Part shown: positions 39,927 through 48,198 of the stretch, one piece after another
Layout: every line of letters starts with the position of its first letter
Numbering within the stretch: position 1 is the first letter of the stretch
Assembly (NCBI RefSeq): GCF_039614765.1
Contig: NZ_CP154879.1
Coordinates: 1,922,001 to 1,986,000, forward strand
DNA from: Castellaniella sp. MT123
GTDB taxonomy: Bacteria; Pseudomonadota; Gammaproteobacteria; Burkholderiales; Burkholderiaceae_B
Reading direction: 5' to 3'
DNA length: 64,000 nt
Position numbers and translations under genes: made by a program
The notes under the pieces: generated by a model
Database searches by the model: none
Seen by the model: only the letters and a program-made list of their open reading frames with translations
Told to the model about the DNA's origin: nothing

Positions 39927-41320
39927 GGTTTGCCGCCGGCCTGCCTGATCGCCTTCCTGCGCCGCATGGCCGCCAGCGTCCGGCCGGCGATGTCCGCCAT
40001 TTCGTCGCCGAAAAAATGCTCGGGCCAATTTTCGATCGCGCCGTACATGTCCAGCCGCAAGGGTTCCAGCTCCGTCGCGGAACCCGCGCGGCGGCAGAAA
40101 TACACGGCCACGTCCTGGGGTCGGACCACGCCTTCGGCCACGCGGCGCTGCAAGCGGTTGAGGAAGTGTTCGGAATGGCTTTCCACGATCAACTGCGCAT
40201 TCCGCGCGGCGCCGTTCTCGCGCGCCTGTGTCGCCGAGACGAACACATCGGCCAACTCGGCCTGGGCCTGCGGGTGAAGATGGATCTCGGGTTGTTCCAT
40301 CCATACGGTGGAATGAGGCGGGCAATAAAAGGCCTGGACCAGCGCCGGCAGGACCTGGGAAACCCCGAAGCCCACATCGGTGATCTTGACCTCCGGCGCC
40401 TTGGCGTGGGTCTTCACCAGCACCTCGTATTCCTTTCGTCCCGCCGCCACCGGACGAACGGCGAAGTCCTGAATCACCCCCAGATCTTTCAGCCAGGCGG
40501 CAATGAATTCGGCGAAGCCCTGCGTGGGACGCCTGGGCCCGCGATTGAGCCGGCGCCCCTCGCTTTCGGCGGCCAGGATGGCGGCGATGGTGGATTCGCC
40601 CATTTGCCCGACACTGGCCGGCGTATCGCCCGACCATCGATAAATACGCTGCGGCTGGTTGCGCAAAGGGCCCAGATAGGAAACTCGTTCCAGCATGGAC
40701 TCGGTCGCAAGGGCGAAGTCCGCCAGAAAGCCGGCATTTTTATATCGCGCCATGCTGACGTCGGACAGCCGGTAGAACTTCTCCGGCTCTTCCAGCGGCC
40801 ACTTGCGGCCATCCGCCATCTTGAAACCATAGGTCCCGGAACTGAGACTGAGCTTTCGCTTGTCATCGCGGGCCAGGGACACATCCAGCACGTCACGGCC
40901 GTCCGACGACAAGGCATACCGCAGCGCCTGCATCTCGGGCTGCTGGACCCTATTCGCCATCAGGGTCACATCCAGCCGCATCTGGGTGCCCCGATAGTGG
41001 CGGTCCGGCTGCAGCGGATCCCGCACATCCAGCGCCTTGGGCAGGTTCCACCCCAGTTCGAACGACAGCGCCTGCCGCAGATCATGGCCATGCAGACAAT
41101 CGGCGAACGTGCCCAGATCGATCGAGGACGATGCATCCCCCAGGTACAGGGCGCGCTTGCGGTCGGTCGAGCGGGCCGTCTGCTGCAGCGCCAGCAGCAG
41201 GTGCCCCAGGCTGCTCTTGCCGGCGCTATTGGCGCCGAAAATCACCGTCAGCGGCGCGAGGCGAATCGGCCCCGTGTCCTTCCATGCCTTGAAGTTCTTG
41301 ATATGCAGGTGGGTCAGCAT
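39923..41320 (-). CDS. AAA/ABC-type ATPase of the RecF/OLD-like group (DUF3696-like)
   Basis: A 465-residue ATPase. The N-terminus HLHIKNFKAWKDTGPIRLAP leads to Walker A GANSAGKSS (29-37). The C-terminal half has ITDVGFGVSQVLP (ABC-signature like) and Walker B VWMEQPEIHLHP, followed by VESHSEHFLNRL (His switch). This layout is that of SMC/RecF-like ATPases in defence modules such as OLD, PARIS and Septu. No TOPRIM domain is fused. The adjacent PIN gene is the likely effector. A GGAG site lies 5 bases before the start. Confidence 0.85.
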   Translation of the reverse strand: MLTHLHIKNFKAWKDTGPIRLAPLTVIFGANSAGKSSLGHLLLALQQTARSTDRKRALYLGDASSSIDLGTFADCLHGHDLRQALSFELGWNLPKALDVRDPLQPDRHYRGTQMRLDVTLMANRVQQPEMQALRYALSSDGRDVLDVSLARDDKRKLSLSSGTYGFKMADGRKWPLEEPEKFYRLSDVSMARYKNAGFLADFALATESMLERVSYLGPLRNQPQRIYRWSGDTPASVGQMGESTIAAILAAESEGRRLNRGPRRPTQGFAEFIAAWLKDLGVIQDFAVRPVAAGRKEYEVLVKTHAKAPEVKITDVGFGVSQVLPALVQAFYCPPHSTVWMEQPEIHLHPQAQAELADVFVSATQARENGAARNAQLIVESHSEHFLNRLQRRVAEGVVRPQDVAVYFCRRAGSATELEPLRLDMYGAIENWPEHFFGDEMADIAGRTLAAMRRRKAIRQAGGKP

Positions 41321-41422
41321 GTCCGCTCCGTTGACCCCGTATTGTCACATGACGCGCCTGTAATGACCCAGCGGAACCTGCACAGTTGGGGGTACGGACG
41401 TTTTCTTGGACGGTAGCAATAT

Positions 41423-42133
41423 TCAAACAGTCTGTCCCAGCGGCAGCGCATTCAGTTCCGCACGAGCATCCCGCCAGGCAGGATAGTGTTGGGTCAGCAA
41501 CGATATGAACCGCTCACTGTGCGTCGGTTCGATCAGATGGATCATTTCATGCACGATCACATATTCAAGCAAGTCACGAGGCTTCTTGGCCAGTTCCGTG
41601 TTGAGCCGAATGTGAGCCTGGCGATGATTGCAACTACCCCATTTGGTTTTCATCCGTTGCAGGAAATAGCCATTGACCTTCACGCCGATACGTGGCTCCC
41701 AGTATTCGATCAGGGGCGTAATGGCCTGGTGTAGCAAACCGCGTTGCCAGCGTCGATAGATGGCTTCGCGCTTGGCTGCATCGGAGCCGGGTCGCACAGA
41801 CAAGGTGATGCGACGGTGATCCATCTTCACCGTGGGCGGGGCATCGCGCTCCAGCACCGAGAGCAGATAGCGGCGTCCCCAGACGTAATGGCTTTCTCTG
41901 GTGACGAACTGGCGAGGAGTTTCGCGGGACTGTGCCTGCAATTGCGCCTGTTGCTGGCGAATCCAACGCAGCTTGGAAATAGCATAGGCACGAGCAACTT
42001 CCAGCCGCGTGCCCATCGGGGCCACCAGCGTCACCGCACCCTCAGGCGGATGCACAGAAAGATGGACATTCTTCACGGCCTTGAACGTGACGGTGATGTC
42101 CAGTTCCCCCAGACGTATGTGCGTCTGCGTCAT
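41423..42133 (-). CDS. YgjP/SprT-like metal-dependent peptidase of the restriction operon
   Basis: A 236-residue protein with the zinc motif HEMIHL (H195, E196, H199) and a third ligand candidate H205 in THSERF, preceded by the RMKTKWGSCN motif of the YgjP (DUF45, M48-like) family. Such genes often follow hsdR in type I restriction operons, with unknown function. Here start and hsdR stop share one base, so it belongs to that operon. It is the last gene, 102 bases before the ATPase–PIN–ligase unit. Confidence 0.85.
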   Translation of the reverse strand: MTQTHIRLGELDITVTFKAVKNVHLSVHPPEGAVTLVAPMGTRLEVARAYAISKLRWIRQQQAQLQAQSRETPRQFVTRESHYVWGRRYLLSVLERDAPPTVKMDHRRITLSVRPGSDAAKREAIYRRWQRGLLHQAITPLIEYWEPRIGVKVNGYFLQRMKTKWGSCNHRQAHIRLNTELAKKPRDLLEYVIVHEMIHLIEPTHSERFISLLTQHYPAWRDARAELNALPLGQTV

Positions 42134-45100
42134 CAGTAGCCTGGCTGATTTTTCAGCAGATCGAACAGTTTGAGCGTGGCCTCACGGTTCTTCCCAGCCA
42201 ACGGGTGCAGGAAATTCTGCACGATGCGTTCCTTGGCTTCATCGCCACGCCATCCTGCCGGGGCTTCGTCACGCATTAGACGGTCGATCTTCAGCGCCAG
42301 CAGGGCCAGCGGGTCGCCGTAATCCGCCTGTGGCTCTTTGACTACACCATCCGCATTGGGCAACACATCGCTGGAAATAATGTCAGGCAGATTGCGATAA
42401 ATCACCAGCGCACCTGCATTGCCGTGCAACATGGCAGGTTCATCAATGTCGTGTTGTTTCGCGCGGTGCTTCTTCAGTATGTCTTCCGCCTTGCTCAGGA
42501 ATGATTCGTAGGCCTCGGTGCCTTCACGGCTTTGCTGGATCAGGTCGTCGAGCAGCTTGGACATCTGCTCGTAAAACCGCGGATCGGTCAGGCGATCGCG
42601 GATGATGGTCTTGCGGACATTGTTGATGATGGTTTCCGCAATGGCATTCGTCGACAGCTTGCCCTTCTCGTTGAGCTTCTTGGCGATGGCATCGTGGATG
42701 CCGGTCTCGATGATCAACTCGGTCAGCGACAGTTCGGCCAACTCGCCCAACGCCTGCGCTGGCTCGGCCTGGATATAGGTGTTGATGAGGTGGCGCATGT
42801 CGGCCTCATAGGGCTTGATGTCCAGCTCTTCGCCGCTGTAATGCTTGATGGCCGAACGCACCTCGGCATAGAACTCGGTTTCCTGCCGCAAGGTGTCGGC
42901 TTCGCTGTCTGAGTAACCCACCTCGGTCAGGTTCTGGGCGATGTCCGCGAAGGCACGCAGATAGGTCGCCACCGCCTTGTAGAAGGTAATACGCAGCGCC
43001 TCGCTTTCCAGCAGCGCATCCGAATCACCAGCGTGGCCGCAGAAATAGTGGATGAACTGCTCCAGCTCACGCGGCTGCAACACCGGCTCGCACAGGTAAT
43101 GCAGCGTTTCACGGGCCTCGTCCAGTTGCTTGCGGCCTTCCTCCAGCCAGTCCTTCAGATGAACGTTGTTGTCGCCACCATTGCCCGTGTCGATGTCCAG
43201 CTCGCCGGAGCTGTATACCGCAATGGCCTGCTGCACGTCACCGAACAGCTCCTTGTAATCGACGATATGCCCATAGTCCTTGTCGTCACCATCCAGCCGA
43301 TTGGTACGGCAGATGGCCTGAAACAGGTTATGGTCGTGCAGTTCGTTGTCCAGATAGATGTAGGTGCAACTGGGAGCATCAAAACCGGTAAGCAGCTTGC
43401 TGACCACGATCAGCAGCTTCATGTTAGCCGGTTCCTCGATGAAGCGTCGCTTGGTTTCGTCTTCGTACTGCTTAGTGGTCCGGCCAGTACGCAACACATG
43501 CTGCTTGTAGGTGTCGTATTTGTAGCGTTCGTCGCTACCGGCCGATTCTTTCGAGATGGCAACCGGGTTGGGTTCGTACGAGGTGATGATGCCCACATAG
43601 GAACCGAAATGCGTGTTCTGGAACAACCGGAAGTAATGGCAAGCATCGTAGATCGAAGCCGCCACCAGGATCGCCGTGCCGCGATCATTGTCCAGCCGAG
43701 GCTTGAGGCTGAAATCCTCGATGATGTTGGCGACGATGCGATCCTTGCGCTCCTTGGCGCTCATCAGCTCTTCCATCGTGGCCCAGCGCTTGCGCAGGAT
43801 GGATTTCTGGAAGTTGTTCAGTCCGCGCGTTTTCTTCTCGAACCATGCATCGATGGCCTTGCGTGAAGTCAGCCGCTGCGGCACATCCCGCGCCTCGTAC
43901 TTCAGGTCCAATACCACCTTATCGGCCACCGCTTCGTGGAACTTGTAGGTGTGGATATATGTGCCGAATACTTCGCGGGTGGTTTGCCGATCCTTACGTA
44001 ACAACGGTGTGCCGGTGAAGCCGATGAAGATGGCGTCGGCCAGCCAGCGCTTCATCTGCTTATTCATGTTGCCGCCCTGGGTGCGGTGGCACTCATCCAC
44101 GAATACATAGAAACGCCCATGAATGGGTGGTGGCTCTCCCTTGAGATCGACCGCATCGAATTTGTGGATCAGAGCGCACAACAAGCGCGGTGTGGTAGCG
44201 CTGAGTTTTTGCACGAAGTCTGCCCGTGAGGTAATGCGTGGTGGAGCCGATCCCTCACCGATCACCCCAGCATTGCGCATCACGCCTTCGATCTGTTTGT
44301 CCAGCTCGTCGCGGTCGGTCACCACCAGTACCCGCGCATGCGGATCATGCTCCAGCAACCACTTGGCCAACAACACCATCAGGATGCTCTTGCCGCTGCC
44401 CTGGGTGTGCCAGATCACACCACCTTCGCGTTTGGCGATGCGTTCCTGAGCGGCCTTGATGCCCCGGTACTGGTGCTGACGGGGCACCTTCTTGAAGCCG
44501 GCATCGAAGATCACGAAGTTGCGGATCAAATCCAGCAACCGTGCCTTCTCGCACATCTGAACCAACGGGAGATCCAGCAACGCGCCCGTTGTTGCTATGG
44601 CTGACGGTTGTTTATCCTTCCACTGCACGAAGAATTGTTCCGGTGTGCCGGTGGTGCCGTAGCGCAAACCTTGCGCATCGCTGCCCGCCAGCAGCAACTG
44701 CACGGTGCTGAAGAAGCCCTGGTTGAAGGTTTCCTCCTGATTGCTAATCAACTGGCGAATGCCATCGCCCACATCCACTGAACTGCGCTTGAGCTCAATC
44801 ACCGCCGCCGCTAGACCGTTGATGTACAACACGATATCCGGGCGGCGGGTACTCTGACCCTTCAGTGTCACCTCTTCTGCCAAGGCAAAGTGATTACGCT
44901 CGGGCTGCGCCCAGTCGATCAACTGCACCGTCTCGTGCGACTGACCCGCCGTGATCTGCACCGGCACGCCATAGCGAAGTAATTGGTAGGTACGCAGGTT
45001 GGCCTGGTAGGGCGTGATACTGGTGACATCCACCGCAACTTCCAGCTTCTGCAAGGCGGCGCTGATGTGAGCGGGCGAGTAGCCGCGAACGGCCAAATTG

Positions 45101-45258
45101 GCGCGCAGCAACTCGGTTTCGATGGCGCGGTTGTGGTCGCGCTTGCTCCAGTTGCCCAGGTGTTCGTAGCCCAGGCCGCCATCGGCCAGTGGGGTAGTGA
45201 ACAGCCGCGCCACACGGTTCTGTGATGTGCGCTCGGAGCGCGGCATGGGTTGGGTCAT
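42133..45258 (-). CDS. hsdR: type I restriction endonuclease subunit R
   Basis: A 1041-residue restriction subunit. The PD-(D/E)xK nuclease is at about 130-160 (RPDIVLYI with D141; IELK with E155 and K157). The SF2 translocase follows, with WHTQGSGKS (Walker A, 287-291), DECHR (388-392), GFTGTPL, and SKLLTGFDAP in domain 2. The C-terminal helical region should contact HsdM. The ATG at 45258 lies 4 bases after the YhcG stop. The complete motif set suggests an active ATP-dependent restriction enzyme. Confidence 0.94.
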   Translation of the reverse strand: MTQPMPRSERTSQNRVARLFTTPLADGGLGYEHLGNWSKRDHNRAIETELLRANLAVRGYSPAHISAALQKLEVAVDVTSITPYQANLRTYQLLRYGVPVQITAGQSHETVQLIDWAQPERNHFALAEEVTLKGQSTRRPDIVLYINGLAAAVIELKRSSVDVGDGIRQLISNQEETFNQGFFSTVQLLLAGSDAQGLRYGTTGTPEQFFVQWKDKQPSAIATTGALLDLPLVQMCEKARLLDLIRNFVIFDAGFKKVPRQHQYRGIKAAQERIAKREGGVIWHTQGSGKSILMVLLAKWLLEHDPHARVLVVTDRDELDKQIEGVMRNAGVIGEGSAPPRITSRADFVQKLSATTPRLLCALIHKFDAVDLKGEPPPIHGRFYVFVDECHRTQGGNMNKQMKRWLADAIFIGFTGTPLLRKDRQTTREVFGTYIHTYKFHEAVADKVVLDLKYEARDVPQRLTSRKAIDAWFEKKTRGLNNFQKSILRKRWATMEELMSAKERKDRIVANIIEDFSLKPRLDNDRGTAILVAASIYDACHYFRLFQNTHFGSYVGIITSYEPNPVAISKESAGSDERYKYDTYKQHVLRTGRTTKQYEDETKRRFIEEPANMKLLIVVSKLLTGFDAPSCTYIYLDNELHDHNLFQAICRTNRLDGDDKDYGHIVDYKELFGDVQQAIAVYSSGELDIDTGNGGDNNVHLKDWLEEGRKQLDEARETLHYLCEPVLQPRELEQFIHYFCGHAGDSDALLESEALRITFYKAVATYLRAFADIAQNLTEVGYSDSEADTLRQETEFYAEVRSAIKHYSGEELDIKPYEADMRHLINTYIQAEPAQALGELAELSLTELIIETGIHDAIAKKLNEKGKLSTNAIAETIINNVRKTIIRDRLTDPRFYEQMSKLLDDLIQQSREGTEAYESFLSKAEDILKKHRAKQHDIDEPAMLHGNAGALVIYRNLPDIISSDVLPNADGVVKEPQADYGDPLALLALKIDRLMRDEAPAGWRGDEAKERIVQNFLHPLAGKNREATLKLFDLLKNQPGY

Positions 45259-45262
45259 CGCA

Positions 45263-46318
45263 TCATTCCTCGGGGCCATCATCCATAGGCTTGCCCAGCT
45301 CCCGCTCGATCTGTTCGATCGTCGGCAGGCTGGTTTGCAGCTCTTGCGGCAGGGATTCCACCAACTTGTATTCGGCAATGCCCATCGGCTGCGACTTGTC
45401 GCCCAGGGCGTACTCGGCCACCACCTTGTTCTTGCTCTTGCACAGCAGCAGGCCAATGCTCGGGTTGTCTTGTGCGTGCTTCACCTGCCGATCCACCGCC
45501 GTCAGGTAAAAGCCCAATTGCCCCAGGTGCTCGGGCCTGAACCTGCCCGCCTTCAGTTCGATCACCACGTAGCAGCGCAGCTTGAGGTGGTAGAACAATA
45601 GGTCGATGAAGAACTCCTCGCCGCCCACGTCCAGCAACACCTGCCGCCCGACGAAAGCAAAGCCCGCACCCAGTTCCAGCAAGAAATCGGTGACGTGCTG
45701 CACCAGCGCCTTCTCGATTTCGCGTTCCTGTGCCTCCTCGCCCAGGCCGAGAAAATCGAAGCGGTACGGATCTTTCAGCGACTCGATGGCCAGATCGGAT
45801 TGTGGTGCAGGCAGGCGCTGATCGAAGTTGGTAACGGCTTTGCCCGTGCGCTCCAGCAGGCGGGTTTCGATGTGGATGTTCAACACATTGCGCGACCAGC
45901 CATGTTCGATAGCGGCGCGGGCATAGGCTAGGCGCTCCGTTGGCACTTTCAGACGACCCAGCAATACCAGGTTGTGGCCCCAGGGCAATTGTGCAGCAGC
46001 CTGTTGCACAATTTCGGCTTCCGGCCAGGCCTCGGCAAACGCCCGCATGTACTTGAGGTTGCGCGGCGAAAAGCCCTTCATGTCCGGGAAGGCTGCGCGC
46101 AAGTCATGCGCCAGCCGCTCGATCACCTTTGCGCCCCAACCCTGCTCGGCCTGCCGCGCCAGAATGTCGCGGCCGATCTGCCAGTACAAGCCCACCAGTT
46201 CCCGATTGACCGCCAGCGCCGCACGCTGCTGCGCGGTGTGAATGCGGCCCTTCAGGTCGGCCAGCCAGTCGGCGTAACCTTGCGGGGCTGGAGTCAGGGC
46301 GGCGGGCTTGTCGGTCAT
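45263..46318 (-). CDS. YhcG/DUF1016 PDDEXK nuclease
   Basis: A 351-residue YhcG-type protein. The N-terminal DUF1016 helical domain (about 13-160) shows ELVGLYWQIGRDI and FSPRNLKYMRAFAEAWP. The C-terminal domain has a PD-(D/E)xK core with FFIDLLFYH (D239) and VIELKAG (E254, K256). Such proteins are frequently inserted in type I restriction operons and are proposed as extra nucleases. It overlaps hsdS by 4 bases and ends 4 bases before hsdR. Confidence 0.88.
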   Translation of the reverse strand: MTDKPAALTPAPQGYADWLADLKGRIHTAQQRAALAVNRELVGLYWQIGRDILARQAEQGWGAKVIERLAHDLRAAFPDMKGFSPRNLKYMRAFAEAWPEAEIVQQAAAQLPWGHNLVLLGRLKVPTERLAYARAAIEHGWSRNVLNIHIETRLLERTGKAVTNFDQRLPAPQSDLAIESLKDPYRFDFLGLGEEAQEREIEKALVQHVTDFLLELGAGFAFVGRQVLLDVGGEEFFIDLLFYHLKLRCYVVIELKAGRFRPEHLGQLGFYLTAVDRQVKHAQDNPSIGLLLCKSKNKVVAEYALGDKSQPMGIAEYKLVESLPQELQTSLPTIEQIERELGKPMDDGPEE

Positions 46319-48198
46319 GGCAAGGTCACTCCTTTGGGCACAAATCCTTTTTCTCGCATCCAGGCAAGCGCCTTCAGCCAGCGATCCTCAGGTATACGTT
46401 GCTTCGCTTCGTGCCAGTTGTGCAGCACCTCGTGCACAATCATTTCATCGGAGACGGTTCCTTTCTCACACAGCAAATCGCTCCATGCCGCCAGCAAGGT
46501 GGCGACGATTTCGCATTTTTCCGTTTTCGCCGTTTTGAACGTGCCCAGAATGTTCTCAAGGGTCTCGACGATCCGGGAAAAATGCCGATCAAAGTACGGT
46601 TTGTGACCGCCACGCTTTGCCAGTGGCACGTATTGGTAACGACCATCTTGCTTGCGCGCCTCGAACCATTGTTGCTTCTGCAACTGGCTGTCTATGGAGC
46701 GAAGGGCTCGGTTGTCATAGTGGCCGGCCGCCTTGCGGTGGTAGGTGGAGCCGGTGTCCACCTCACACAGATGCTCGGCGAGGAACATCATCTTCTCGAA
46801 CTTGACGTGACCGAAAGTCGGCTGGTCGTGCAACTGGTCGATGATTTCGGCAGCCAGCACGCTTCTCAGGAAATGGACGTTTGGTTTGCGCCCTTCCGTT
46901 TGAGCTACAGCTTCCTCATCAGATTTTTCGTCAGGAGTCACCAACCGTGTCCGGCCCGTCAGCAGTTCCTGCATCATGGCCTGCTTGAGGGCACGGGTCT
47001 TGGTGCGGCGAGTTTCGAGGGCGGTGATTTCGGTGTCCATATCGGCGATCACGCCAGAAATCGCTTGTTGCTCGTCAACGCCTGGAAGTCTCAGTTCGGC
47101 GCTGGCAATATGTGTTCGATTCGTCGCATATACCTTTGTGCCGGCTACAAGCTGCCGAAGGTGAGCTCGGAATTCCGGGATGAACTGAATGTAGGCTTTG
47201 AAACCATCTTCCAGCACACTCTTGTCAAACCTGATTGCGATGGTGTGCAACCCCGAAACTAGATCGACGCCCATCGCGTTTTTTATTTCAATCGATTTGC
47301 CAATACCATCCATATCCTCAGATGCGTCAGCAAAAATCAAGTCGCCGTTTTGCAGGCGATCCAAGCGACTTGCCTTGGCGCGTGGGAGACAAGGCATTTC
47401 TATACTGGCGGGGTTGAGCATCACTTGCGACGATCCGTGGATATCGCCGTAGTGCAAATATCGCACATCGTCGCTGCAAGAAAGCTCGGCACGCGAATTA
47501 ACACCGTTCTTCAGGAAGGTCAGGTGGTCCCCCAACCGCTTCTCCTCCCACTCCCCACCAAACCCCGGCAGGCGAGTTTGGCCGGTGAGGAGTTGCTGCA
47601 TGGTGGCCTGTTTGATGGCGCGCTTTTTGGCGATCAGGCGATCCAGTCCGGCCAGCAGCGCGTCCATGTCGCTGAGGGCGGTTGCGATGGCGCGTTGCTC
47701 CTCAGGCTTAGGAACAGGTAATGGCACCTCCAAAAGCTTCTCTCTCGGAAGGTGAGCAATGCTAGTTTGCGTAACGTAATTGGAGAATACGCCGCTTACG
47801 CTCCACTGATGTAGCAACTCAACCATCAGCCTGCTATCGAACCCCCGCAACGGGCGCAATCTATGAAGTGCTTTCTGGTAATAGCACTCTTCAATAGAGT
47901 CGTTCCAAATTGCCGCACGCCCAACGTCGCCACCTTCGCAGACCAGCAGGTCGCCTCTTTTCAGCCGAAATCGCTCCATGTCGGAGCGGGTCATCCGCAT
48001 CGTAGGCAGATCGGTTATATCAATATTCCCCCACTGGACATTACGATTTCCCAAGTATGGTTTAGGGTCACCAATGTTTTTGGCAGCATCCAGCATCTTT
48101 CCAAGTTGGACATCGAACTCATAACCAACCACAGATACGTCCCAATTCTCCGGAATCACTCCCACTTCCGTTTGCTTATACCCCGGCTTCACTTCCAT
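46315..48198 (-). CDS. hsdS: type I restriction specificity subunit HsdS with C-terminal extension
   Basis: A 627-residue specificity subunit. Two target-recognition domains (about 1-160 and 215-380) are each followed by a coiled-coil spacer with EEQRAIATALSDMDALL and DEQQAISGVIADMDTEI, which set DNA-site spacing. Beyond about 415 comes an unusual 200-residue extension with TFGHVKFEKMMFLAEHL and AAGHYDNRALRSIDSQL, not needed for recognition (typical HsdS: 400-450 residues). It weakly recalls the SocA/DUF4065 pattern. Overlaps hsdM by 10 bases and the YhcG gene by 4. Confidence 0.9.
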   Translation of the reverse strand: MEVKPGYKQTEVGVIPENWDVSVVGYEFDVQLGKMLDAAKNIGDPKPYLGNRNVQWGNIDITDLPTMRMTRSDMERFRLKRGDLLVCEGGDVGRAAIWNDSIEECYYQKALHRLRPLRGFDSRLMVELLHQWSVSGVFSNYVTQTSIAHLPREKLLEVPLPVPKPEEQRAIATALSDMDALLAGLDRLIAKKRAIKQATMQQLLTGQTRLPGFGGEWEEKRLGDHLTFLKNGVNSRAELSCSDDVRYLHYGDIHGSSQVMLNPASIEMPCLPRAKASRLDRLQNGDLIFADASEDMDGIGKSIEIKNAMGVDLVSGLHTIAIRFDKSVLEDGFKAYIQFIPEFRAHLRQLVAGTKVYATNRTHIASAELRLPGVDEQQAISGVIADMDTEITALETRRTKTRALKQAMMQELLTGRTRLVTPDEKSDEEAVAQTEGRKPNVHFLRSVLAAEIIDQLHDQPTFGHVKFEKMMFLAEHLCEVDTGSTYHRKAAGHYDNRALRSIDSQLQKQQWFEARKQDGRYQYVPLAKRGGHKPYFDRHFSRIVETLENILGTFKTAKTEKCEIVATLLAAWSDLLCEKGTVSDEMIVHEVLHNWHEAKQRIPEDRWLKALAWMREKGFVPKGVTLP

